Part shown: positions 34,186 through 42,343 of the stretch, piece after piece | Numbering within the stretch: the first letter of the stretch is position 1 | Layout of the letters: every line of letters begins with the position of its first letter | NCBI RefSeq assembly: GCF_030027245.1 | Contig: NZ_JASERT010000001.1 | Coordinates: 248,001 to 312,000 of the forward strand | Source: Asticcacaulis sp. EMRT-3 | Lineage (GTDB): Bacteria > Pseudomonadota > Alphaproteobacteria > Caulobacterales > Caulobacteraceae | Length of the DNA: 64,000 nt | Direction of reading: 5' to 3' | Notes under the pieces: model-generated | The model's input: only the letters and a program-made list of their open reading frames with translations | Told to the model about the DNA's origin: nothing | Database searches by the model: none | Program-made: the position numbers and the translations under genes

Positions 34186-35592
34186 ATGAACGCCCCTTCC
34201 CAACACACGCTGCGCAATTACGACATGGCTGAGCTGAAGCGCCTCGACATGGCGCATCACCTGCCGGCACAATCGGATTACAAGCTTCAGCACGAACTGG
34301 GCGGTTCACGCATCATCACCCGCGCCGAGGGCTGCACGATCACCGACGCCGAGGGCCATTCGCTGCTCGACGGCATGGCGGGGCTATGGTGCGTCAATGT
34401 CGGCTATGGCCGCGAGGAACTGGCGCGCGTTGCCTATGAGCAGATGCTGGAACTGCCCTATTACAACACCTTCTTCAAGACGGCGACGCCGCCGCCGGTG
34501 CGGCTGGCCGCCAAAATCGCCGAGAAGATGCAGCTCAGTAACCCTGACCTGACGCATGTGTTTTTTAATACGTCCGGGTCGGAAGCCAATGACACCATCT
34601 TCCGGCTGGTGCGTCATTACTGGGATCTGAAGGGCGAGCCTGAACGCAAAACCTTTATTTCGCGCCATAATGCCTATCATGGCTCGACGGTCGCCGGAGC
34701 GTCTCTGGGCGGTATGGGCTTCATGCACAGACAGGGCGATCTGCCGATTGCCGGGATCGAGCATGTGGCCCAGCCCTATCTGTTCGGCGAAGGCTTTGGG
34801 CAAGACCCGGATGCTTTTGCGCAAGCCTGCGTCGATGAGATCGAGGCGCGTATCCTTAAAGTGGGGCCTGAAAAGGTCGCCGCCTTTATCGGCGAGCCGG
34901 TGCAGGGTGCGGGCGGGGTGATCATTCCGCCCGACAGCTACTGGCCGAAGGTCGAGGCCCTGTGCCGCAAATACGGCATTCTGCTGGTGTGCGACGAGGT
35001 GATCTGCGGCTTTGGCCGCCTCGGCCACTGGTTCGGCCATCAGCACTGGGGCATCAAGCCCGATCTGATCGCTATGGCCAAGGGCATGTCGTCGGGTTAT
35101 TTGCCGATTTCAGCGGTGGGGGTATCGAAGCAAATCGTTGATGTCATGCTGGAAAAAGGCGGGGATTTCGTCCACGGCTATACCTATTCCGGCCACCCGA
35201 CCTGCGCCGCCGTGGCGCTTGCCAATATCGAAATTCTGGAAAACGAAGGCCTGATCGAGCGGACGCGCGATGTGACCGGCCCTTATCTGGCTAAAGCGTT
35301 GAAACGGCTCGACGCCCATCCGCTGGTCGGCGAGGCGCGCAGTCTGGGCCTGATCGGTGCGGTCGAGATCGTGGCCGAAAAGGGCACGAATAAGCGCTTC
35401 AAGGGCGAGGAAGGCCATGCCGGGCCGGTGGTGCGCGATCTGTGCATCAAGAACGGCCTGATGGTGCGCGGCATCCGCGATTCCATCGTCATGTGCCCGC
35501 CGCTGATCGTTACCGAAGCGCAGATTGACGAACTGGTCGGCATCATTGAGCAATCGCTCAATGAAGCCGAGCCGATCCTGCGAGCGCTTTAG
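34186..35592 (+). CDS. spuC: Putrescine/polyamine--pyruvate aminotransferase (SpuC-like, class III)
   Basis: 468 residues from ATG 34186 (AGAGGA at 34171). Typical SpuC features: DGMAGLWCVNVGYGREEL, LPYYNTFFKTATPPPV, FFNTSGSEANDT, AYHGSTVAGASLGGM, CDEVICGFGRLGHWFG, the Lys in MAKGMSSGYLP and HGYTYSGHPTCAA. It transaminates putrescine (or spermidine-related amines) to the aldehyde. It has its own operator-bearing promoter. Confidence 0.92.
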   Translation: MNAPSQHTLRNYDMAELKRLDMAHHLPAQSDYKLQHELGGSRIITRAEGCTITDAEGHSLLDGMAGLWCVNVGYGREELARVAYEQMLELPYYNTFFKTATPPPVRLAAKIAEKMQLSNPDLTHVFFNTSGSEANDTIFRLVRHYWDLKGEPERKTFISRHNAYHGSTVAGASLGGMGFMHRQGDLPIAGIEHVAQPYLFGEGFGQDPDAFAQACVDEIEARILKVGPEKVAAFIGEPVQGAGGVIIPPDSYWPKVEALCRKYGILLVCDEVICGFGRLGHWFGHQHWGIKPDLIAMAKGMSSGYLPISAVGVSKQIVDVMLEKGGDFVHGYTYSGHPTCAAVALANIEILENEGLIERTRDVTGPYLAKALKRLDAHPLVGEARSLGLIGAVEIVAEKGTNKRFKGEEGHAGPVVRDLCIKNGLMVRGIRDSIVMCPPLIVTEAQIDELVGIIEQSLNEAEPILRAL

Positions 35593-35689
35593 ATAAGAGA
35601 ACTGCAGATTATATTGTAGTTCAAATGACCGACTTAAGGGTGAAAAGTGCATTCAAGCATAATGACCAGACTTGAAATGGCTTTTCCTT

Positions 35690-35848
35690 CCCTCTCCCCT
35701 CCGTGAGGGGAGAGGACGGGAGCCGAGCGTAGCGAAGACGACCGGGTGAGGGGCATTTCTTCATGCGCTAATGTGGCTGCCAAGCCCCTCATCCGGCCCT
35801 CACTGCGTTCAGGCCACCTTCTCCCCTTTAAGCTAAGGGGAGAAGGGA
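35690..35848. repeat. Intergenic palindromic repeat, family B
   Basis: Occupies about half of the 337-bp gene-free stretch 35593-35929. CCCTCTCCCCTCCGTGAGGGG left, CTCCCCTTTAAGCTAAGGGGAG right, ACCGGGTGAGGGGC and GCCCCTCATCCGG inside. The rest of the stretch shows nothing recognisable. Confidence 0.8.
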
Positions 35849-35929
35849 AGTTCAGGCACTGTAATCTCCCTGCCTGGCAGGGCAGAGACTTATAAAATTT
35901 GCGAAATCTGTGTCATCTGTGGAGTCTTT

Positions 35930-37006
35930 TTATTCCATCGCCTTCTGCACGATCACGCCATACCAGCCGAGGCCGGCATAGGTTTCGTAGCCGGGGGTGC
36001 GGTGAAAGGCGACCATGCGGTTGTCGTGGGCGTCGAGATAATGGCCGGACTTCTGACCTGAGGTGCGCAGGCGGACATGCTCGCTCAGCACGCCCTTGCC
36101 ATCGGACGCGGCAATCACCAGACCTTGCGCATCGGTCAGCAGCACGCGCGTGCGCGCCTTTTCATCATCGGTCAGGCGCACGCCTTCGACAATGGTTTGA
36201 GCCTGAGGCTGCCAGTCGAAATGAATGCCTAAGATGCCGATCAGTTCACCATCGGCGCGGCCATCGCGGCGCACGCCCGTGGCATAGGTGGCGATCTGCG
36301 CACCGCCTAACAGCGGTTCGGTGGTGACATCGGCGACGGCGAAATCCTGACCGCTGCGTAAGTTGAGCGCGCGCGAAAACCACAGGCGGTCGCGCACATC
36401 GGTGCCGATGACGCGGTGCTGGTTGGGGCGGCCATTGGCGATGACGCGGCCTTCGAGATCGCACAGCCACAGATCGATATAGACGGTGTAGGAATCGAGG
36501 ATCACGCCCAGCCGTTCGCAGGCATAGTCGGCACGTTTAGGGGATGGCTCCGCGGCCTGATCGACCAGCGCGGCGTCGGTAGCCCACCAGCGCACGTCAC
36601 AGGTACGTTCATACAGGTTGCGGTCGATGATCTCGATGGCATTGAGCGCCAGATCGGTCATGCGCGTGCCCTGACTTTGCTGCGCCAGATCCTGGGTCAG
36701 ATTATCGAGCGTGACGATCTCGTGGCCGAGATCGCGCGCCAGGGTCTCGACCTCGCCGGAAATGCCGCGCACCTCATCGGCCACGACGGAAAAGCCATGA
36801 CCGGCTTCACCGGCGTGCTTGGCTTCGATCAGGGCATTGAGCGCCAGAATGCGCAGTTTCGAGGTGACCTGACGAATATCGCGCACCTTGTTAGCGGTAA
36901 CATTTTTGGCCCGCGCGGTCTGGGCAATGATGTCGGCCAGGGATACATTTTGGGAAACAGAACCGGATACGCTACGCTGTACACTTAATGGGGAGGGAGC
37001 GTTCAT
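35930..37006 (-). CDS. Soluble methyl-accepting-chemotaxis-like protein with C-terminal PDC/Cache sensor
   Basis: 358 residues from ATG 37006. About residues 15-95 match the tip of the MCP signalling hairpin (KLRILALNALIEAKHAGEAGHGFSVVADEVR). From ~115 on comes a Cache/PDC-like sensor (VYIDLWLCDLEGRVIANGR, GTDVRDRLWFSRAL, GILGIHFDWQ, TRVLLTDAQGLVIAAS). There is no transmembrane segment, and the sensor lies after rather than before the signalling part, opposite to classical chemoreceptors. Located between spuC and puuB, so an amine or amino-acid ligand is plausible. Function inferred. Confidence 0.75.
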   Translation of the reverse strand: MNAPSPLSVQRSVSGSVSQNVSLADIIAQTARAKNVTANKVRDIRQVTSKLRILALNALIEAKHAGEAGHGFSVVADEVRGISGEVETLARDLGHEIVTLDNLTQDLAQQSQGTRMTDLALNAIEIIDRNLYERTCDVRWWATDAALVDQAAEPSPKRADYACERLGVILDSYTVYIDLWLCDLEGRVIANGRPNQHRVIGTDVRDRLWFSRALNLRSGQDFAVADVTTEPLLGGAQIATYATGVRRDGRADGELIGILGIHFDWQPQAQTIVEGVRLTDDEKARTRVLLTDAQGLVIAASDGKGVLSEHVRLRTSGQKSGHYLDAHDNRMVAFHRTPGYETYAGLGWYGVIVQKAME

Positions 37007-37281
37007 GGGGAGAGCCTTTTGCTGCACTGCAAGGGATTTCGACCGGCAAGGTTTAATGATGTCTTAAAAATCGCGTCGTTTCGCTGAAATCCCTGTGCAA
37101 CTGGTCTTATGCGCAGCCGGGTGTCGCTAAATTGAGACGTTAAGGCCGCCAGCGCCAAACGCTTTAAGCGCAAGGCTTTGCGGATTCACGGCCCGGTTGC
37201 GCAAGGTAAAATGAGCCGGAAATGCGAAAATGATCATGATGACCACGCATCGGCTTATTTCGTATCGCGCCTGCGTAAAAT

Positions 37282-38559
37282 TTAAAGCCGGTCGCGCAGG
37301 GCGTAATAGCTGAGCCCCGCCACCAGGGCCGGCCAGCGCAAGCCCCTGCCGCCGAAAAAGGCGGGGGTGGGCAGGCGGGCCAGAAGATCGAGATCGCGGC
37401 CATCACCGGTGACGGCGCGCGCCAGCAGCTTGCCGAAATAGGGCGCCAGCACCACGCCCTGACCGCTGTAACCGGCGCTGACCAGCACGTTTGGAGCCAG
37501 ACGGCGCACAAACGGGGCGCGGCTCATAGTGATGGCCAGTGTGCCGCCCCAGCCGTGTGTGATGCGCACGTCCGCCAGTTGCGGATAGATTTTCAGCATA
37601 TTGCGTCGCACAAAGGCCTTGATGTCCTTCGGGAACCACGGCGTATAGTTTTCGCCGCCGCCAAACAACAGCCGGTTGTCGGGCGTCTTGCGCCAGTAAT
37701 TGACGACAAAGCGCGAATCCGACGCGGCGAAATGACGGGGCAGAATATCGGGATCGTCGAGCGGTTCTGTGGTCAGGATAAAGTTGTTGATCGGCATGAC
37801 ATGGGCATCAATGGCTTCCGACAGGCCTTCCATATAGCCATTGCCGCAGATCAGCAGGGTTTTGGCGGCCAGTTGCGCGCCGGTGGTCAGTGTCAGGGTG
37901 ACGCCGTCGCTGGCCGCCTGATAGCGGGTGACGCGGCTTTGTTCGTAAAGCTGCGCGCCGTGCGCTTCGGCGGCCTTCGCCAGGCCGAGCGCCAGCTTCA
38001 GCGGATGAAGGTGGCCGCCGCCCGCATCGAACGATCCGCCGTGATAAACGGCCGTGCCCAGTTCGGCAGCGACCTCCGCTTTCGATAAGAGGCGGTAATC
38101 TGTATAACCATAGTGTCGGGCGATGAAATCCGCATGGGCGCGGTCTTCGGCGGCGAAATGCGGCCTGTGCCAGGCGTGGATCAGGCCGGGGCGCAGGTCG
38201 CAATCGATGTGATGCTCGGCAATGAGGGCGTGGAGATGCGCTCTTGCATCAAGGGCCATGTCCCAGAGCTGGCGGACGGCATCGGGGCCGAGCAGGTTTG
38301 TGAGGGTTTCGGGGTCTTGTCGCTGGCCGGTATGGATCTGGCCGCCATTGCGCCCCGACGCGCCGGAGCCGATCTGCGCGCCTTCGAGCAGGGTGACCCG
38401 GATACCGGCCTGCGCCAAGGCGAGAGCCGCGCCGAGGCCCGTATAGCCGCCGCCGATAATGGCGACATCGGTATCGGCGTCGGCCAGCAGCGCCGGGCGC
38501 GGCGTGATGTTGGCCGTATCAGCGTACCAGGAATGATCGGGATGGCCGGTGTTTTTCAT
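37282..38559 (-). CDS. puuB: Gamma-glutamylputrescine oxidoreductase (PuuB-like, DAO family)
   Basis: 425 residues. The FAD motif is DVAIIGGGYTGLGAALALAQAGIRVTLLEG (about 31-60), followed by GSGASGRNGGQIHTGQR, the PuuB/DadA-type signature. The C-terminus has RITHGWGGTLAITMSRAP and SAGYSGQGVVLAPYFGK. It oxidises gamma-glutamylputrescine to the aldehyde, releasing ammonia. Downstream of puuA2 on the same strand across a family-C repeat, probably one transcript. The 275-bp stretch after it (37007-37281) shows nothing distinct. Confidence 0.92.
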   Translation of the reverse strand: MKNTGHPDHSWYADTANITPRPALLADADTDVAIIGGGYTGLGAALALAQAGIRVTLLEGAQIGSGASGRNGGQIHTGQRQDPETLTNLLGPDAVRQLWDMALDARAHLHALIAEHHIDCDLRPGLIHAWHRPHFAAEDRAHADFIARHYGYTDYRLLSKAEVAAELGTAVYHGGSFDAGGGHLHPLKLALGLAKAAEAHGAQLYEQSRVTRYQAASDGVTLTLTTGAQLAAKTLLICGNGYMEGLSEAIDAHVMPINNFILTTEPLDDPDILPRHFAASDSRFVVNYWRKTPDNRLLFGGGENYTPWFPKDIKAFVRRNMLKIYPQLADVRITHGWGGTLAITMSRAPFVRRLAPNVLVSAGYSGQGVVLAPYFGKLLARAVTGDGRDLDLLARLPTPAFFGGRGLRWPALVAGLSYYALRDRL

Positions 38560-38576
38560 AGGGCTTCAAAACAAGA

Positions 38577-38690
38577 ACCCCCACCACCACATCTCAGCCG
38601 CTTCGCGGCTTCGTGCGGTTCCCCTCCCCAACGAGTTGGGGAGGTATAAGATGTCTTATGCCTCCCTGTCTCTGATAGGTGGTGGTGGGT
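38577..38690. repeat. Intergenic palindromic repeat, family C
   Basis: ACCCCCACCACCACATCTC at the left and GGTGGTGGGTTATC at the right; inner CCGCTTCGCGGCTTCGTGCGG and CCTCCCCAACGAGTTGGGGAGG. Nearly the same sequence recurs at 51025. Confidence 0.8.
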
Positions 38691-38700
38691 TATCTTCGTC

Positions 38701-40119
38701 CTATACATTGAGCAGCAGGAATTCGCGTTCCCACGGGCTGATGGTGCGCATGAAGGTTTCGTATTCGTACAGCTTGACGCGCGAATAGGCGGTGACGAAT
38801 TGCGGCCCTAAAATATCGATGATCGGCTGGGCGCGCTCCAGCTTGATAATGGCCTGCACCAGCGAATAGGGCAGGTCGCCCTGCGGCAGGGTGGCGGCGT
38901 CTCTATCAATTGGATCGGATGGTTTGAGTTTGTCCACCATGCCAAGATAACCCGAAGCCAGTACGGCGGCGATGGCCAGATAGGGGTTGGCGTCGGACGA
39001 TGGAATGCGGTTTTCAAGGCGGCGGTTATCAGGATCGGCGGGCGGCACACGCAGGCCCGCCGTGCGGTTATCATAACCCCATTGCGTATTGACGGGCGCG
39101 CCGGAGCCCTTCGCCAGGCGGCGATAGGAGTTGACGTAAGGGGCCAGCAGCGAGGTGATGGCCGGCATATATTTCTGCTGACCGGCAATGAAGGCGAAGA
39201 AGGCCTCGGTCGGCTGGCCGCTGTCGGGATCGGAAAACAGGTTCTGGCCGGTCTTGGCGTCAACGATTGACTGGTGGATGTGCATGGCCGAACCCGGTTC
39301 CTGCGCCATCGGCTTGGCCATGAAGGTGGCGTAGATGTCGTGTTCGAGCGCCGTTTCCTTGATCGTGCGCTTGAACATCAGAACCTGATCGGCCAGTTCG
39401 AGCGGATCGCCGTGGCGCAGGTTGATCTCCATCTGGGCCACGCCCGATTCATGGATCAGGGTGTCGATTTCCAGACCCTGGCTTTCCGAATATTCGTACA
39501 TGTCCTCGAAAAGCGCGTCGAACTCATTGACCGCCGCAATCGAATAGCCCTGACGGCCGGTTTCCGGACGGCCTGAGCGGCCAATCGGCGGTTTCAGCGG
39601 ATAGTCAGGATCGACATTTTTTTCGACGAGATAGAATTCCAGCTCGGGCGCGATGACCGGCTTCCAGCCTTTCGCCGCGTAATAGCCCAGCACACGGCGC
39701 AGTACCTGACGCGGGCTTTCCTCGACCGGCCGGCCATCGGGATGGAAGGCGTCGTGGATCACCTGTGCCGTCGGGTCATGCGCCCAGGGCACGGCGGCCA
39801 GTGTGGCGAAATCGGGCTTGAGAAAAATGTCGGTATCCGACTGTACCGTGCCGACCACGCCTTCGAGATCGGGATAGTCGCCGGTGATCGTCTGGTAGAA
39901 AACGGCCAGCGGCAGGTTCATATAGGGGGCGCTGAGGAATTTCTTCGATGGCATGATCTTGCCGCGCGCCACCCCGGCCAGATCGGGCACCAGACACTCG
40001 ATTTCTTCGATATTCTGATTGCCCAGCCAGGCGCGCGCCTCATCCAGATCACGAACGCCGCGCCGGGCAAAGCTTTTGTGGCGTTTGTTTTTCGATTTCA
40101 TATAGCTGTCGGCGGACAT
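38701..40119 (-). CDS. puuA: Gamma-glutamylputrescine synthetase-like (glutamine synthetase family), copy 2
   Basis: 472 residues with a basic N-terminus (MKSKNKRHKSFARRG). GS motifs: ECLVPDLAGVARGK, VIAPELEFYLVEKN, GVAQMEINLRHGDPLELADQ, GSAMHIHQSIVDAKTGQN and NRRLENRIPSSDANPYLAIAAVL. It resembles E. coli PuuA more closely than the copy at 27395 does, judged from the start and motif wording. First gene of the puuA2-puuB unit, with operator palindrome 5 upstream. Confidence 0.92.
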   Translation of the reverse strand: MSADSYMKSKNKRHKSFARRGVRDLDEARAWLGNQNIEEIECLVPDLAGVARGKIMPSKKFLSAPYMNLPLAVFYQTITGDYPDLEGVVGTVQSDTDIFLKPDFATLAAVPWAHDPTAQVIHDAFHPDGRPVEESPRQVLRRVLGYYAAKGWKPVIAPELEFYLVEKNVDPDYPLKPPIGRSGRPETGRQGYSIAAVNEFDALFEDMYEYSESQGLEIDTLIHESGVAQMEINLRHGDPLELADQVLMFKRTIKETALEHDIYATFMAKPMAQEPGSAMHIHQSIVDAKTGQNLFSDPDSGQPTEAFFAFIAGQQKYMPAITSLLAPYVNSYRRLAKGSGAPVNTQWGYDNRTAGLRVPPADPDNRRLENRIPSSDANPYLAIAAVLASGYLGMVDKLKPSDPIDRDAATLPQGDLPYSLVQAIIKLERAQPIIDILGPQFVTAYSRVKLYEYETFMRTISPWEREFLLLNV

Positions 40120-40169
40120 GAGGGGCCCCTGAACTCATTGACGCGTCATGGTGCGGAGTCCACGACGAA

Positions 40170-40181
40170 TTGTGATCACGA
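40170..40181. promoter_or_regulatory. Operator palindrome 5 of the polyamine regulon
   Basis: TTGTGATCACGA, 51 bases before the puuA2 start (minus strand). The rest of the 307-bp divergent gap 40120-40426 contains only unrecognised leader sequence for mscS. Confidence 0.75.
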
Positions 40182-40426
40182 TATGGCATAATCGTCTTTC
40201 CGGCAAGGCGGGGCGGCGCGGCTTTTCCCTCATCACGCTATTGTCAGACGCTGTGCCGGGAAGAGGGCATTTTGGCATTGCAATTTTACCGCCGGACGGG
40301 GTTTGTGAAAACCTCGCCGCGTGGAGATGTTTCGTCTTCGCGCCCTCCAATCGCCCCGCAGACTTCCCTCAACGGAAGCGCACGTCTCCTTTCACAGGAG
40401 CGGCGGCACAGCCATATGGAGCGCCT

Positions 40427-41530
40427 ATGCCCTCTTTCGCCTATCTCAAAACCACCATGCCCGAAGCGGTGCTGGTGGCGATCATCGTTTTCATCACCTT
40501 CCTGATCGGGCTGGCCGCCGCCCGCGCCGTGCTGGGCCTGCTGACGCGCATTGTTAACCGCAGTACGCACCTGACGGCTTTGGTGCATGTGCAGCGCCTG
40601 CGTCCGCCCGTCTATACGGTCGTGCCGGTGCTGCTGATCTTCCTGGCCCTGCGCCTGACCTTTCCCGAGGAATTGCAACGCCCCTTTTTCTCCGGCCTCG
40701 TCAAGATCAGTTCGGTCAGCCTGCTGTACTGGCTGGCCATCCGCATCGTTGATGTGGTCAGTCTGGCGATCTCAAAGCGCTATGATATGACGGTCAAGGA
40801 CAATCTGGTGGCGCGGCAGGTGCATACCCAGATCGTGGTGGTGCGGCGCATCGTGTCGTTCCTGATCTTTCTGGTGGCGCTGGCCGCCATCTTCCTGCTG
40901 TTTTCGCAATTGCGCGCCATCGGGGTCAGTTTGCTGGCCTCGGCGGGGGTGGCGGGCATCATCCTCGGCTTTGCGGCGCAAAAGACGCTCGGCAATCTGT
41001 TCGCCGGCATCGTCATTGCGCTGACCCAGCCGATCCGCCTCGAAGACGCCGTGGTGGTGGAGGGCGAATGGGGCTGGGTGGAAGAAATCACGCTGGCCTA
41101 TGTGGTGATCCGCCTGTGGGATCTGCGCCGCCTCATCCTGCCCATCGGTTATCTGCTCGAAAATCCGTTTCAGAACTGGACACGCACCTCGGCCAATATT
41201 ATCGGCACGGTCATGCTCTATGCCGATTACACCATGCCCATCGATCCGCTGCGCAAAAAGCTGGAGGAGATCGTCAAGGCCACGCCCCTGTGGGACAAGA
41301 AGGTGCAGGTGGTGCAGGTGACCGATGTGACCGATCAGGTGATGAGCATCCGTGCCCTGGTTTCAGCGACCGATTCGTCGTTGGCCTGGGATCTGCGCTG
41401 TCTGGTGCGCGAACAATTGCTCAGTTTCATGCAGACCGAATATCCGCACTGCCTGCCCAAGCGTCGCGGCGTGCTGGAAGGCATGGGCGATACGGGCCGT
41501 CCGCAACAGGAGCCTCATGCCGCACATTGA
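40427..41530 (+). CDS. MscS-family mechanosensitive channel
   Basis: 367 residues from ATG 40427 (GGAG at 40418-40421). Five hydrophobic helices in the first ~200 residues, then the pore and beta domain with SLLASAGVAGIILGFAAQKTLGNLFAGIVIAL and QPIRLEDAVVVEGEWGWVEEITLAYVVIRLWDLRRLILP, characteristic of MscS. Its C-terminal tail overlaps the start of the methyltransferase by 14 bases. It lies beyond the polyamine region and carries no operator of its own. Confidence 0.92.
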   Translation: MPSFAYLKTTMPEAVLVAIIVFITFLIGLAAARAVLGLLTRIVNRSTHLTALVHVQRLRPPVYTVVPVLLIFLALRLTFPEELQRPFFSGLVKISSVSLLYWLAIRIVDVVSLAISKRYDMTVKDNLVARQVHTQIVVVRRIVSFLIFLVALAAIFLLFSQLRAIGVSLLASAGVAGIILGFAAQKTLGNLFAGIVIALTQPIRLEDAVVVEGEWGWVEEITLAYVVIRLWDLRRLILPIGYLLENPFQNWTRTSANIIGTVMLYADYTMPIDPLRKKLEEIVKATPLWDKKVQVVQVTDVTDQVMSIRALVSATDSSLAWDLRCLVREQLLSFMQTEYPHCLPKRRGVLEGMGDTGRPQQEPHAAH

Positions 41531-42285
41531 CATCAAAGACGCTGACGATCCGCGCCTTGAGCCCTATCGTGATATTAAAGACCGCGATCTGGCCGGGCGT
41601 GGCGGGCTGTTCATGGCCGAGGGCAAGGTGGTGCTGGAGCGCCTGTTCGCCTCAAAGCTTTATGAAACGGTCAGTGTGCTGACCACGGAGGCCAGACTGG
41701 CCACGCTCGATGTGTCCGGCCTTGATGCGCCGGTTTATGTGGTGCCGCAAACAGTGATGGATCAGGTGGCCGGGTTTCCGATCCATCGCGGCTATCTGGC
41801 GCTGGGCCGGGCGCGTAAGGCCCTGAGCCTTGCCGATGTCGTGCCGCCGGGCCGGACGCGGCTGCTGGGCTTAAGCGGCATAGCCAATACCGACAATATG
41901 GGCGGGCTGATGCGCAATGCGGCGGCGTTTGGCGTCGATGCCGTGTTGCTCGATGCTACCTGCTGCGATCCTCTGTATCGCAAGGCGATCCGCGTGTCTG
42001 TGGGCGGTGTGCTGGCAGTGCCGTTCGTGCGGGTAGGGGATATGGTCGGCGCCTTGCGCGATCTCGGCATTACGCCCTATGCGCTCAGTCCTTCGGGGGG
42101 CGCTGCGGCTTGATGAGGTGGTGCCTGATGCGCGTTCGGCCTTTCTGTTCGGCGCCGAGGGGCCGGGGCTGACGGCGCAGATGATGGCCGCCTGCAAGAG
42201 CGTGCGCATCGATATGCACGCGGGCTTTGATAGTTTGAATGTGGCGACCACCAGCGGTATCGTACTTTATCATATGTGCCGTTGA
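41517..42285 (+). pseudogene. SpoU/TrmH-family RNA methyltransferase, interrupted by +1 frameshift
   Basis: It starts at ATG 41517 (AGGAGCC just upstream). The first frame gives DPRLEPYRDIKDRDL..., SpoU motif 1 (IANTDNMGGLMRNAAAFGVDAVLL) and stops at 42111 after YALSPSGGAAA. The next frame continues exactly with LRLDEVVPDARSAFLFGAEGPGL (motif 2) and SLNVATTSGIVLY (motif 3) to 42285. Deleting one G from the six-G run at 42095-42100 restores a normal ~255-residue 2'-O-methyltransferase. It could be a fresh mutation, a sequencing error or a slippery site. No other lesion is visible. Confidence 0.85.
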
Positions 42286-42343
42286 CAGGTGAGGCTTAGC
42301 GTGAAAGCAATTACGGCTGAAACCATTCAGATGGGCGCGCGCG

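Noticed and set aside
21985..40181. CRP/FNR-type binding sites (TGTGA...TCACA)
   Set aside because: CRP sites have six bases between the half-sites; here the halves abut directly, and the five copies are confined to polyamine genes beside a GntR gene. A GntR operator is the simpler reading.
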